DNA from: Syngnathus acus
Lineage: Eukaryota > Chordata > Actinopteri > Syngnathiformes > Syngnathidae
Length of the DNA stretch: 64,000 bases
Direction: 5' to 3'
Assembly: GCF_901709675.1 (NCBI RefSeq)
Contig: NC_051094.1
Coordinates: forward strand, 1,116,001-1,180,000
Made by a program: the position numbers and the translations under genes. Each line of letters starts with the position of its first letter. Positions within the stretch are counted from its first letter, which is position 1. Under the pieces are notes generated by a model. That model saw only the letters and a list, made by a program, of their open reading frames with translations, had not been told where the DNA came from and ran no database searches. Shown here one piece after another: positions 44,191 through 58,433 of the stretch.

Positions 44191-46915
44191 CGATAAAAAC
44201 GGGAACAATTAAGAATCTTATGGTCAATCAAAAGCGAAAGAAAATCCATGTGTTATACTGAAAAGGGACCGAGAGTGCGCTAGACTTTTTTGGAGCTGAA
44301 AAGGTGGAGAAAATACAAAACTGGTCGATGGCACCAAAAAAGGGGCGGGGCTCTTCTGATTTCAACGACTACCCTGAGCAATGTATTGATTCTGTTCATT
44401 CTGGCGCCACTCTGACAAAGGCGAAAGGATACTGCCAAAATAGGTCAGGTGATTGAAAGCACAAAACACTGTCTGGGATAAAAAGACAACAACAACCAGA
44501 ACATTATTGTTTGAAATATTTGTATTCCATAGAGAATCGTCCATCTATCCAACCGGTCATTTTGAATAATCCCTAACCAAACGACCGTATTGACTTCTTT
44601 TGGCAATTTCAAGTTCACTTCTCCTAATTATCCCGGGAGGAAACTAGAAAAGCCAGAGAAAAGCTAAACAATGGACACGCAAACTTCACACAGTGATGCT
44701 CCGACGGATACAATGTCTGCTATTATCCGTCTCGGGAGTTTGCGGTTTTCCGATGCGGAGCGGAGATCATTTCCGAAGACAAAATGTTGCACTGTCTTCT
44801 CGTGTTTCTCCCTCCCTCCCTCCTCCGCACCTCTCCATTTGGCCCTTTGTTATCCTTCATCTACGAGGGAATCCTCCGCCCTCTGAACGACCTCGGAGCC
44901 ACCGGGGACCCCGACTGCTCGGCGTACACAGCTCGGCTTCTCAGCGTTGAGTAAACACGGGACACGGCTAACCTTATGTGTACAAAGATGATGTTTCCAA
45001 CAAGCACGGAAAGGCAGCTGTGCATGCTGGGAAGACTAGGCGATGCTGACGAGTCCCCGAATGACTAAGTGAGGATTGAACTGTTTTCCAAACAACGGCG
45101 GAATGAAATGGAAGGAGTCGTTGGGATAGAGGGAGCAAAAATCGTTTGAAGTGTTTGTGATGGATAGACGGCATCCTGGAGAGGCGCCTCCGCATGCTTA
45201 TGTGAACGCACGTGTGAACAGGCAACGTTGAGGAAAAAACACAGGATAAACAATACGGTTATGGCAACGGGAGGAAATGAGGTCAAGTGCGCAGGAAGGT
45301 TCCCGACTTCCCCTTCGAGTGCTAAATAATAGCTATTAAGGAGTCGGAGTTGGCCAGAGGTTCACCAATGTACCATTTGATTCAACGGGGACATCTGAGG
45401 TCATACCATTCCCAGTCCAAGACGGTTTCGGGGCAATTCAGGGTTCAAGCTGTACTAGATGTAGATACAACTCCTGGGTCTCCTTTCCATTCATCCACCC
45501 TAAACTCAGTCAAGCCTGATTTTGAGTCATGCTGAAACAGGAAAAGGGCCTTCTCAGAATAGTTTCGACATAGTTGTAAAATTCAATTGTCCAAAATTCC
45601 TTGGAAAGATTAAGACAAGATCCAGGGGCAAAAAAAAAGAAAAAAAAAAGGGCTTTACTCTGCATTTGTTTGTTGGTGAAAGATTAGGCAAAAAAATAAA
45701 ATAAATAACATGAGCCAGGAAAGAAGCCATTAAAGGTTTTTCTGTTCCGCTTCTAAATGATGGCGAACAGGATAAGGTGAGCATCCAGGAAATTTTTTGG
45801 ACCTTTGACTTCATTCTCTGAAAATGTCCTTCATATTCCTGTGAAAAATCCAACCCTATTCACTGCCAGCCGTTTTCAATCCAGTGCTCCGTCTTGCCAA
45901 ACATTTTACAAGATTTTTGACAGAGCTCTCAAGACCCACCAAATATTGTGTGACAATCTAAGAACTGAGCAAAAGGAAGAGTAGATTCTCTTCTTTCACC
46001 AGAAAAGGTTTCTTTTGACCCTTTCTTTGTAATTTTGTAATTAGCATTCAGAACATAGGATAGTTTCACCAAAAATATGTCAAGTCCAACATCACCGCTG
46101 TTTTCCTCAGCTGACGCTGATAGCAGTGGTACTGCATTTGGCCCCCCCCAAAAAAAGGACCACAAAAACATTACGTTACATTTTTTGGGGAAATATTCAA
46201 CATTCTTCTTGCCATGAAGTAGCCTTTCCAACCAGCAATCTGCATTTCAACAGATTTGCATTTTGTGGAAATCCAATCCCATTACTAGTTGAAGCATATT
46301 TTGGTGTGCTTTTAAGCAAAGATTTTTTTTTTTTTTTTTATGGGATGCGTCATTTGAGTCAATTATGCAGATAGGTGCAGTTTTAGTTTGATGCAATAGG
46401 GCAAAAAAGAAAAAGTGGACTGGAGAGTCTTCCAATCACGTAGCGCAACAACGTAGCTCTTCTTGAGTGACAAAGGGGATTTCTGCAAAAACTGCTGCCC
46501 CCGCCCGACCCCCACGTTTGCTACGACCGGGCCTTTCTCTACTGTTTCTTTTTCAACACCCATCTTTAGTTTTGATCTTAATACTTTCCAGAGTGCACAA
46601 ATTAAGTGCATACGACGCAGCGCAATGAATAACAGCGGGCCTCAAATTCAGAAGAATAGCTGATGCTTTCCAGGAAGGTTAACTTTAAAAACCTCTGGCA
46701 CCACACATCGCTATGATGGGGGGAACAGAAAATGATTGCCAGACTTTTGCACCCAGTTAAAGCTATTAAAACTCAGAAAGAAAATAAAACATAAAAATAT
46801 TCACAGGGATAAGTAATTACTCTGCAATGTAGACTTGTTTGCCAGCCAGATCATGACTATATTATCATGAGCTTCTTTTGTTAGCTCTGATGCAGACTTG
46901 TGTGGAATTCCAAAA

Positions 46916-46934
46916 GGGGGGGGGGGGGGGGGGG
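46916..46934. repeat. Poly-G run, 19 bases
   Basis: Uninterrupted G19. Comparable runs lie at 51920-51936 (G17), 55195-55207 (G13 after T10) and 56402-56424 (G23). Confidence 0.95.
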
Positions 46935-47818
46935 AAACTAAATAATAAATAAAGCCAGGAGGGTTACGGTTTGTCAGTCACAATGGGCCAACGGTGTAAA
47001 AAAGATGTGACTCAGCTCACACGTGCTGGGCACAATGGCAGCTGTGTGCTTGCTCATAGGTGGCCCTTTAAAGTTTACAAACATGCGCCGTAAAGCTGCC
47101 ATCGAGTGACTTTGCCGTGAGTCATGTTGGACTCGCGCACAGGCCCGTGCATGTGCACCTGCGTCGCGGCGCATGCCGCCACCTTTTAACCTTTATGTCT
47201 GCACACACTGTGTTGAAAGTCACGTTTTCCAAATTGGCATACATGGAAGAAAAAAAACAAAATCGAAGCTGATCAATGCAAAATGGATATTTGCAAGATC
47301 AAAATCAATGTCGTATAAATTTGACATGACAGAGAAGAGTATTAACACTTGTGCAAATCTTCACCGTCATGTGTATTTAACAAATGAACTCCAAAAGTGT
47401 GTTTGGCGTTTCAATAGCTTTCTTTCCACAAAAGAATATTGCTGATGGCAAAGACATAAAATGAGATGACAACCAGAGAACCAGAAGCAGAAATGTTCCA
47501 GATATTGCTTACTGTGACATAAGAAATGGTCCAGCTGCTCTGTACAATGTGCTCAAATAAATTACAGGCAACTATTCTCTGCAACAAACAGATGCCAAGT
47601 TGGACGGACAATTACTTAAACAGTACATACTGTTCTCGTGCTGGCAACAGATACGCACTGCACTTATTTATTCCAGCCACGCCGAGTCTCATTCTGCAAG
47701 CGCCTTCCTGTTCCCTCTCTTGTCCCAATTGAAACGCTAACATTGGGTCATGCAAATGTAGAAAGATGGCGTCGATTTAAACTTAGTCAGTGAAATCAAA
47801 TACATTTGATATGACTGA

Positions 47819-48139
47819 CTGTCCATCAGTCCAATCAACCCATCATCCATCCGCCCGTCCGTCCATCCAATCAACCCATCCATCCATCCGTCCATCCGTC
47901 TGTCTGTCTGTCCCCCCGGCCGGTCGTCCGTTCGTCTGTCTGTCCTTCCATCCATCCATCCGTCCAGCCATCCGTCCATCCATCCATCCGTCCGTCCGTC
48001 CGTCCATCCATCCATCCATCCATCCATCCATCCATCCATCCATCCATCCATCCATCCATCCATCCATCCATCCATCCATCCATCCAATCAACCCATTCAT
48101 CCATCTATCCATCCATCCGTCCGTCTGTCTGTCTGTCCG
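47819..48139. repeat. (CATC)n / (CGTC)n tetranucleotide satellite
   Basis: About 320 bp of 4-bp units. The core is near-perfect CATC (about 48002-48086), flanked by CCGT and CTGT variants. It produces open frames of repeating MDGW on one strand and HPSI on the other, which are not proteins. Shorter GATG runs occur near 53380 and 57790. Confidence 0.95.
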
Positions 48140-50649
48140 GCCACCTCTCTCCTCAAGTACACTCCCGCCCAGCCGTGACACTAATGAGCACAAAGCACTC
48201 TAGAAAAAGGAATGTTGGATAAAGGCGGGGGGTGTTGGCATCGGGCTCGGAGTGTTACGGGTTCAAGTATTCCAAATATTGCAAGCAGGAGTTCATTTAG
48301 CTTGTGAGTAACTTACAAGCCGGGAGCTGTTCTTGCCAGACAAGGTCGACTTGTCGATGAAAACAAAATGCAAACGGGCTGGTTATCATCCCAGATGGAA
48401 CCATGCTTCCCAGGACCCGAGCTGTTTACAAGCTCATGAATTTCTTAATGGAAAATATTCACCTCCAACAAAGTCACCACCAGTGTTGTTGGATGTCTAA
48501 CAGAGCGCACACAAATACACACGTGCGCACACACACACCTGATTTTCCACATAAAACCTGTGTCTCTAAACAGTGAAGTTTTCAATTTACAACTCCTTGA
48601 ATTGTGACACGTCCTTCTCAGTTAATGTGCAGTGGTGGAAAAAAAATAAAATAAAAAATCACATCACTTCATTGGTGACTTTTTATTCCCTTTGCTTTTC
48701 ACGATCAAGGTCGAAACTCAAAAATAGTCTCAAATCATCATCGCCAAATGAAATGAATGGAAATTGCAATCCCCCCCCAAAAAAACCCAAATTTGCTCAA
48801 CTTCACAAAATTCTCCCCAGTTTGCTTGAAATGAGATGACAACAATACTGCAACAATCCACCACGACATCAATTCAACATTTGATCTTTCACAAACGGAC
48901 GGCACCTCTTTAGCACTCAACTTATTTATTTCTAACATTTTTGCAGCCTTAGCGATTTGAAAATGACATTGTGCTACATTTGATGAATTGTTCAGCCCGG
49001 CATCTTACGGAGAGCTGTTTCTAATATTTTGCTTGGACATAGCTGGAGAGGGGGAGGGGCGAAATATTAGCAGCATCTCCCTGTATGACGCAGCGTTTGT
49101 GACTACTGGAGGATGTGAGCTTGGCCAGCATGTGCTTTTTTTTTTTTGCCCGTTTGTCTGCCAGTTGATGTGTCATGGCTTTGCAAGAGCTCCCCAGCCG
49201 GGTAGCTGAAAATGTCTCAGCGAGGGACGTGGATTTGCCAGGAATGTTCACACAAGAAAGGTTACAAGGACCCCTCTTGTTTCCTCTCACTGCGAGCGTT
49301 CGATGCGGTTTGCATTGTGACGCCGCTTCTGCAAAGGCACTGGAGCAAAAGTGCCATTTATTTATTTCAGCAGCCATGCGGGGGGAAATTACCATGTAGT
49401 CCAGGCTCAGCAGTCATAAAGCGGACGGGGAAACTTCCCAAAATATGTCCTTCAAAGTGATTTAAAGATCATCTGAAAAGATGCCAAAGCCCGATGACGC
49501 CCATGTGCTTCATGTATTATGTCCGACGGCAACGTGATCCATCTCCAAGCAGTGCAGTTGACTAATCATGACCGGGCAGGATTTATTCCCTTCTTGAAAA
49601 ACCCTTGGGAACTCAGACGAGTGCACAAAATACAAAGTGATTGTACAGATCTAGAAAGATGAATAAAAACAATCAGCATAAATAATGAAATACCATATGA
49701 ATTGACTTTCAAATCCCAAGACATTGCAAATATTATTTTCACTTTGCTGATTCAATTATATCAGCAAAACCTGTTTTACTCCAAGTAGCACCTAAAACAA
49801 TGAATTCAGAATACACGAGCAGAATAGGCGTAAGCGTTTAAAAATAACTGACAAACAACATTTAACTTCAGTCCATCCTCATCTTTTTCAAAAATCCAAT
49901 AAATCCAACACAAAAACAAATCTGCGCGCACTCACCTGGCTCATAATGTGTAATGCCTCTTCTTTCTTTTGATCCATTTGCACAAAAGTGACTTCAATGT
50001 ATCCAAGGCCACAATTTTCACTCATTAAAGTCTAAAAACAGACAGGTGCCAATTATGCCGTACCGCTTGCTTCCACAAAACAAGGAAATAGGCGGAGTCT
50101 CTCACTTCTCTGACATTTTGAGTGTTGTTGTTTTTTTTTTTTCCCTCCAAACTATTTTCAAAATTGCTTAATATTGTATGAAAATAACAGAAGCAGTCAA
50201 ATGGTATTGATTTGCGTAGGATGTAGACTTACTTCCTGAAATGAGCCAACAGCTGTCGCCACGTTGCGTGGGTGTGGTTCCGGTGACAAGTGAGGAAAGT
50301 AAAAATAACCTTGCCTTTGCTCCATTTCCCATTTGTGTGCTAATTTAATATCCTGTGAACAAGAGGAAAAGTAGCATGACCTTGTTTGTACTCCCCGCTC
50401 GCGCACTTTTATGAAGTTCTTGATGGATTGATGGAAAATGCACGGCAACTTTGATATCTTGTAGAGGATGTTTTCGCAACAGCTATTAGATGCGAGCTGA
50501 GGGGCTGACCAGGTTTTCACTGGGCCATTTTTAAAACATCGTCACATCTGTTCCGAGCCCGCTTCAACAAACATTTGGCTGAGACCTAAATACGATTGAG
50601 TACATATTGGGTACATAAGCACTATCTAATTAGAAACAACTCCAAAACA

Positions 50650-50780
50650 TTTGTATCTCAAATCTTGTTTCCCCATTGGAATGAATGGGAATGCCATTAA
50701 TCCGTTACTTCCCCTTCAAAACTACAAAGCTGTTGTAATGTGTGTTTTAATAATAGTTCCATAATCTAGTACAAAGCAAA
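50650..50780. repeat. Possible second copy of the TTAATCCGTT element
   Basis: tgggaatgccattaatccgt and the following sequence (tgttttaataatagttcc...) resemble the remnant at about 10.38-10.53 kb. Confidence 0.35.
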
Positions 50781-52644
50781 AACATACAATAATGACATCA
50801 TTAAATAGAATTTAAAGAGACTTGTGATTATACACATTCAAAAATTGTTTCAGGTTATGTGAGGATTCTGCTGGTCTCAATTGGCCACGTAGATTAGTCA
50901 CACACTTGCACTTAGATTTTTTTTTTTATACATACGTATAACCATGTGCTCTTTGTCAAAATAAAGGAAATGGTTCTAGCTACATGCTGAGAGTGAATGG
51001 AATGATGTCGTTTTTTTTCTTCAAAAGAAACAGCAGTGAATAGGTGGCAGACGGGAATCTGCAGAAGGTCACTTTGAATGAGAAAAGCATCATAAAAAAA
51101 TTTAAAAAAGTGTTGACTGAAACTAACAGATGTTGCATTGCTTTCCTTTTCCACACAATAAGATCTTTATCTTGGACTGTGAATTAAGATTATGTAACTC
51201 AGTTTGAAGAGGTTGACAAGTGGACTGAGGAGAAAGTGGTGGGCTGGTTATGTGGAAGTGCAGCTATGCTGCTACTGTTCGCTGTGAAATACTGTATGGA
51301 AGCGCCAACATAACTCACACACACACACACAGACATATATATTTATATAAACGAAAAGAGATATGGACAGAGGGTTGACATGAAGCAAATAACTACTGCC
51401 TGACCTGCCACATGGCCGCTCCCATGAGAGGCTTGACAGACAGCAAGGCGACGGATGGACGGACTGCCAGGATCCCACAGTGTCCAGAGAGCTCCTGGGC
51501 CCAGGCACGCTTCCAGCCCCCAGCACGCACAGGCACCAGCCCATCATCCACAGGGCCTTCACACCGATCCCTTTTCGCCGCCATCGTGCTGTTCATTAGG
51601 CTCCTTTGTTCGCCTTTTTCCATGGCTGGCTATCTCACCAATCTGCATTCGATTCCTACTGAGCTGTGTTTTTTTTGTTTGTTTTTTTCGAGATGTTCAG
51701 AGCTACTATTGTGTACAGAAAATAGCCGCCACCGTGCCGCTAGATTGTAGCCAAATAACGTCCTTCCACCTTTTTTTGTTTTATAGGCAAGTTTGAAGCC
51801 ACTTGTCAACGCAACATGTGACAAAGAGCAGGAAAGCGAGAGCCGCTGCTCGGCTCACGCAAGATGGATGGTTGCCAACCAATGCGGGCGGGTGGGGGTT
51901 GCTGCTGCATGCCTTATGAGGGGGGGGGGGGGGGGGACTTCTAGAAATTGAGGGCTGGCACTGTGCAGCTCATATCAGATTCAATCAGAAAGGGTATTAG
52001 CATGCAAATTGAACTGCCAGTGCATTTGACAATATCGAAGTGTGACACCATCGGTCTTATCACACAGCCTGATGAAATATTGTACAGCTTTATGAGTACA
52101 GTACAGGCCCGTGGGCGTCCGCCGCCATTCTTAGTCATTCCACTCCTTCAAATGAGCTGCTGGTGACTCTTGGAAATGGATTCAGAGAGAAGTGACACAA
52201 CCTGATGCAGCACAACTTCCCTGGGCTGAATTAATGGCTGCCAATGTGAAACACACACACACACACACTTGAAATGTGTTTGTCATCTGGTGATTAAAAG
52301 TGCGGTTCACGAGGCCTGATCCCACAAGTTCCCAAAATTCATCCAGATTTTATGCGAGCCAGACAGGTAAGAAATACAGTCACCTATAAACAGTACAAAT
52401 ATAGTGTTTTACAACAATACTTCACCATCTTTACAATGGCATACGTAGCTGAGGATGAAACAGCAGAACTCGTGGTAAAAATATACGTGAGCGGTGTAAC
52501 GTGCCGCACCGGTTCCATTCAAATGATTGGGAGCAAGTACTGAATTTTGATTGAATTCTTTTGTTAACAGTTCAACGGTTCCGCTTTTCTGTTAGCCATC
52601 CACCTACGTAACTAGCATTACAAAAACTACCAAGTGGTATACGA

Positions 52645-52658
52645 GAGCCCTCTAGTGG
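52645..52658 (-). promoter_or_regulatory. CTCF-like motif
   Basis: The reverse complement CCACTAGAGGGCTC fits the CTCF core at 13 of 14 positions. Inferred only. Confidence 0.3.
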
Positions 52659-55600
52659 TATCCTGAGAATACCCAAACGTTGTTCAGTTATATTTCAATT
52701 TGATTTACGTACACCCACTCGTCTAAATTTGCCATTCTGATTAATATTGTGTTTGTGGAATATGAGTAGAGCAGCAACATTGACCCGTTTTTATTCATCT
52801 CAGGGGGCGGCCATTTTGTAAATTGCTGTTGACTGTCAATGGCATCACAGTTGGCAGGCAACGAGTCAAACCTGGACAAGACACGAGTGGCAGGTGGAAA
52901 ACAAAGACCTATCGCGTAATACACGGCATGAACGTGGAACAAGATTTTTCTTTTTTTTTTTTAGAAATAAAACATCTGGTTCATTGTAGATGATATTGGT
53001 GGTTATATGTGATCAATTAATTTTTTGGAGAGCCAGTAAGTAATACAAAAAAGCTGAATTCCCGATGACATATCACGAATGTAACCTATGAAGTGAACAC
53101 AAGGGGAAAATTACAACATCGTTCGCGGCATGCCCGAAGTCATCTTTGACAGCACCCCTCCAAAAATAACAACAGCAACAAATAAAAACATACATTTAAG
53201 ACATCATTGAAATGTGAGTGAACGCTTGCCCGTGTGAACGGATGTGGGCACTACTCCAAAATGTATTCCTGAGATGCCTGTTCTAGAGACACAACCAGAT
53301 GGGTCTGAACTACAACCAGATGGCTGGCTGAAGGTAACATGGGCTAGCTAGGTAGTGCAATGCACACATGAACACGGATGGATGGATGGATGCATGTACT
53401 GTACAGTATCTCTGGAACCATCACAAATCACGTACAAATGTCAGCATGTGACTGGCTAGATGGAAATGAGAGAGAGAAAACAAGATTTGCAAATACAGTA
53501 ATAATACCAAATGATTCTTCATGATGTTTCAGACCATTCTGCTGTAAAAAAAACAATTCCAAACTACAGAGCACCCTTCATTCATGTTGGATATCACAGC
53601 ATCGATTTAAAAAAAAAAAGAAAAACGATAGGAGCAGCTTTCAATGACAACAAAACTAGTCGGCTCTGTTCACACCCACAACGGCGAAAGTCGCCTGTTT
53701 TCTAACTGCGCCAAGTTGCGCGTTTTAAAAATAGCATTTTGAGGTACACGCAATTATTTGCATCTTAACGACTGAATGAATATCATAACTGATCATAACA
53801 AAAACGTAACTGAATATGAGAATCTATTGTATAAGAGGAAATCCAGCTCGACCAAAACCCTTTTTTTTTTTAAATTCCCTTTGTAAAATCACGCATAACA
53901 TAGCAGCCATGACATTGTTTGATGTCATGTTGAGGAATGAGCATGCTTACGTGCTACGTTTAGACATCTGCTGAATCTTGCTCGAAGACAAAAACCATAC
54001 AGTCATTTTGTCACACGCATGCACATGCCAAAATGTAAAACAAGGCGGTGTTTATTAAAAGCAAAACAAACGTTTTGGAAACTGAAAAATGTGAAGATAC
54101 AGATTTCTGAAATAGCAATGATCATGTTTTTTATTGTCAAAGGCTAACTGGATGAAAAACGCACCAGAAAACTGGAACAGTCTTGAGGTTCTCAGTCCCC
54201 CTTGCAAAATGATGCAACACAATTTGCTAATTAGTTGTTATTGCAAGCATCAAATTACAAATGATATGCGATTTTCATTTTAAAAACCTCATTATTCACT
54301 TTTTCCACATTGGATTGTAGTGAGGATTTTGCAAGTTCATTGCCTTTTGTTTTTTATTGACCTATCAAAGCCTCAACTTTTTGGACTTGGGATAAAATGG
54401 TAGTAAGTAAAATAAGTCTATTAGATTTTTTTTTTTTAAGCGGACTAAAACTAGAACATCTGCAAGTGAAATAAGATGAAATTAAAAATTTAGAATGCCC
54501 CAAGGATAAAAGTGATGTAAGCTTTCGCTTGTTCTGCATATTACTCCAGGTTGCAGGTGCACTCTAATAAAAGCGGGATTTTCCACCCTGAGTAAGAACA
54601 GCCGGCCGGCATCATCAATGCGATCCAGACCTTTCGGTGGGTTCAATAAAGGCGACGTTAAAAGTCGGCAGCCAGTTGACGCCGGGGGTTAAAAAAAAAA
54701 AAAAAAAATGCTGACTTTGTAAATAAATGAAAAGTCCACATTTATGACACCTATCAACAAGAACGGTCTGGCTTTCTCTAATGGGACTTATATAAAGCTA
54801 ACAAATAAAATGTGTGCATTTAAGTGCTAGGACAGAAACATAAAATTAGCCAAAGTTGATCAAAGTGGGAGGGGGTCATCAAAACCACACCGTAGCAACA
54901 ACAAACTGATCGTCAACAGTTAAGTGGATGTTTTTTTCCCCCCGCAATTATGCGGCCTGACAAGCCGCACGCACCTTATGTAAAAGTTGACCTCCCGTGG
55001 ACAAATATGCAAAATGTAAAGCACGCAATATCTCAAATGACCTTTTCTAGATGCCTAGCATCTATTTCACACTCGTAAACGACCCCTGTTGTGCTGGCCC
55101 CTTGTGGACTTTATGACACGTTTACATATGTTAACTAATGTGTGTCCTAAGTGAGTGTTGATAAGAAGCGAATTATGTTGGGGTTTTTTTTTTTGGGGGG
55201 GGGGGGGCTGGATTTGCAATACAAGCTTGTTTGAAGAACGAATGAAATTCGTAAGTCAAGGTAGCGCTGTGTACTTGTGGTGGTCGAGAGCCGTGACAAC
55301 TTTTTAACACGCTCTCGGATGCAAAGCGGACGATATGGCGATATGACTCGATGCAAATGAAAAGGAGACGCCCACATGGCCCCGCTGCGCGTTCGCCCGG
55401 TTGACCGCCAGGCGAACTTCTCAAGCTAGCCTTGTTTTCAAAGCAGGGTGAATCGCTTTCGCCTCCACCTGACACCATCGCGGCCCCAAAGGACGGGCTG
55501 TAGGAGCGGCCGTCTTCTCCACTGTTTTTGTGGTGTGGCTTGCCTCCAAAAAAGGGGAAGCGTCCGCGGTAATACGCAAACAGGGATGACTCCCAAACAC

Positions 55601-56401
55601 GTCAATAAGCTCTTACTTCACGTTTAGCTGAGCTGGACTGAACAACACAGCCAAGTGTTGAATGCAAGAATGCCATTTTGAATGAGTTATCCCTTTATTA
55701 TTTATTAGCATTATGGCTGATAGGATGGTAGCATGGCTAGGAAAGGATTTACATCAGCAACAAATGGGTCTAATTGGTTGTTTTTCCTCGGACGTGGTGG
55801 TTTTTTGAAAATTACATTAGAAGCTTACAAATGTACTGCTGTAAGTTCAGAATTTAACAAGCATTAGACTCGTAACAAACTGAATTTGACCGAAGAAATC
55901 ATGAGGGGCAAAAAGGTCAAACACGTATAAAAAATTGGCTATTTGCTCAAATTAAAAGAACAAAAATCAGGACGAGTACAAATCATGATCCAGGCCTTGA
56001 ATTTGCACCCATGCTGAGCTGAAGTATCAGGAAATATGTGGACGTGACGATTGACACATTTTTGTGTTCCAAATTGTGCAACTTTCGGGTTCACTACCAA
56101 AACAACAGACGTAAAGGTGCCTTACAAGAACAATCGAGTGCTGAAATGTCTCCAAGATCTTATACTCATGGGTTCATATCTGCAGGATGTCTTGACTCTT
56201 GGACGCTCTATTGGAATTGTTTTCCCCAAGATCGTACACAAGTATGTCGACGTAAACGTCCTCAAATGACAAGGATGTTGATCGATTCTTTTGTTTCATA
56301 ATCACATTTGTGCACCGGATCAAGGCTCATATCTGGAGCCTCTGGTGGAGAAAAGGTGCCAAGTGCTTGTCAACAAGTGCTGACAATGATGTGGCGGTGA
56401 T

Positions 56402-56424
56402 GGGGGGGGGGGGGGGGGGGGGGG
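56402..56424. repeat. Poly-G run, 23 bases
   Basis: The longest homopolymer G run in the window. It is a likely source of length error and of quadruplex structure on the plus strand. Confidence 0.95.
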
Positions 56425-56653
56425 CAAGTTGCAAGCATGAAAGATGTGCTGAAAACAAGCAGAGCACAAAGATATGAAGAGGATGTCTTCTGATACAGTC
56501 AACGACGTCATGTCACAATGGGATGATTTGTCACGCACATAAATCATTTGTTAAAAGAGATTTGAGAAGTGCAGAACAAGAGGTACAGGAAATATTTTAT
56601 TTGACAAATAATAACTCTCTTTTAAACACTCATGGGTGTAATTTCATTTTTAG

Positions 56654-56667
56654 CTGCTAGATGGCAG
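56654..56667 (+). promoter_or_regulatory. CTCF-like motif
   Basis: CTGCTAGATGGCAG matches 12 of 14 core positions, including TAGATGGCAG. It lies about 1.8 kb upstream of the stc1 start. Confidence 0.3.
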
Positions 56668-58180
56668 CGCACTTATTTAGCTTGAGACTGATTACGCTTG
56701 AAAGAGGACGTCCAAAACCGGATGTGCTCTATTCCTTCACAGCTTAGTTTTTGTGATCCTGATTTTAAGTTACAGAAAGCTTAAAGCTGTTTTTTTTTTT
56801 AGAATTGTATAGCTGGGCGTATGAGTAGAACTACACCCGTGTTAGCTAGATACAGAGTTAACATTAAAAGACATTTTGGTCAAGACAACCTAATGAAAAG
56901 AGCATTTCATGATTGAGGTAAACATGAGGTGTATCACAAGAGTTGATCTGGCGTTGCCACGGCAACGCGAGATTCTTCTTATTACAGGCTAGCGTATCAT
57001 CACAATGGTGTCAAAGTTGTTTTTATAAGGTCAGATTACTGCATAATGTTGCTTCACGCTGAGTTATCACTCTGCTCTTTGTGCATCAGATGAGTTGTTC
57101 ATTCTGTCTGCTATGCCGCTGAGGGGGCGTGAGATAAACGGTCAAGTCCCACACATCTTCCTCTGTGTGCACACACGTGCTGCTGCTGCTGCAAGTTGGT
57201 GGACTTCTTGAAAAATGAGGCCAACCGGAGACATTATACACTCGACGTCAACAACGCTTCACACGAAGATGATTGGATAAGGAAAAGCAACAAAAGGCCT
57301 CACCGCTGTGGGAAATGTCATGTGATAAAATGATAGGTCATTTGAATACGGTGGGCGGTGGCTAATCCCTTCCGTGATGCTGGTTGACTTCCAAGTTGTT
57401 CAAATTCCAAAACAGTCTTTCCTACGGGAATTGTCCAAACAATCAGATAACACTGGTCAAGACAAAAGTTCATGGGCATCATGCAAAACACCATAGATGA
57501 CCTCATGAAACTAGCATCAACTTTAGCTAACAGCTATATGAACACAAATGGTGCAGCAACACAACATAACAATACTTTTCTTTGGACTATGAAAAGCAAT
57601 CCATCTTACTGCAACTTGCTAAGCCATCATTGTTTATCTCCATATACTGCGACCAGGTGACCACCGTGCGTACACCAGAAGGCACCACAGGATTGATCAT
57701 GATTTGTCAATTCTTTACATTCAAGCACAGTATGACACAGTATTGTTTTTCAACTCATGTAAAGTCATCTTTTTTGTTGGTTTTGTCAGGATGGATGGAT
57801 GGATGGATGGATGGATCTAAATGACTTTCTGTGGTATTACAAAAACACCTCAAAAGGCTGCCCTCTCGAATGAAAAGTCCTTGAGAAAGACTACTTGAAC
57901 TTCTTGTAGCAAGCATAAGAGTGATTGTAAATGATTCCCTTCCTGTATAATGTGCAGGTGTGTCCATGGAATACCGGTATCTAGATGACACGCTTGATGA
58001 TGACTACGCTTCTAATAAAAAGATGAATGCATCATTTTCCGGATGGCTCTCTCTCCTGATGAATAAGGCAGATTTTTTTTTTTTTGTCAATTAGTAGTGG
58101 AGCGAGCAGGAGCCGGTCCTTGAACGCATGCAGCCTCGCGATTGGCGCAGGCGTCCAGCTCGTGGCGTTCCGAGCTCCTA

Positions 58181-58186
58181 TATAAA
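58181..58186 (+). promoter_or_regulatory. TATA box of stc1
   Basis: TATAAA lies in cctatataaaggcg within a GC-rich context, about 250 bp before the chosen ATG. Transcription would be expected to start near 58210, giving a 5' leader of roughly 220 bp that includes a TGCC/CTGT run. Confidence 0.7.
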
Positions 58187-58433
58187 GGCGAGCAGGCTGA
58201 AGCTCCCCCTGAGCATCGGTGCCGTCTGCCTGCCTGCCTGTCTGTCATGCGAGTCCAAAGCACAGAGAGGAGTAGCGCAGCCTGGTGAAAGAGCAGCCCT
58301 CCCTCACTCCCCGGTTCCTTTCTCCTCATTGATCTCCTTCTTTTGGTTGCGCTTGAATTCTTGCTGAATGAGTCTCCCGCGGAGGCTCGGCCGTCTCTTT
58401 GCGCTCACTTGTGACATCTTCGCCGGGAAGACG

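Larger units (their letters stand above)
39111..47818. other. Intergenic, no host gene recognised
   Basis: Contains possible further LINE debris (39.6-40.4 kb), a repeat-like block at 40.68-41.14 kb, a foldback at 42.7 kb, a dispersed repeat at 44.06 kb and a G19 run at 46.9 kb. GC-richer patches at 43.27-43.75 and 44.67-44.95 kb lack recognisable proteins. Open frames here are short and unlike known families. Confidence 0.55.
48140..58170. other. Intergenic upstream of stc1, no gene recognised
   Basis: AT-rich sequence with poly-G runs, short CA runs and GATG runs. A GC-rich patch at 51.39-51.63 kb has an open frame on both strands but no family I know. Any stc1 distal control elements would lie here. 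None can be named from sequence alone. Confidence 0.55.

Noticed and set aside
47737-48203. Open frames of 77-137 codons made of MDGW or HPSI repeats
   Set aside because: They arise from the 4-bp CATC satellite, whose period gives open frames on both strands.
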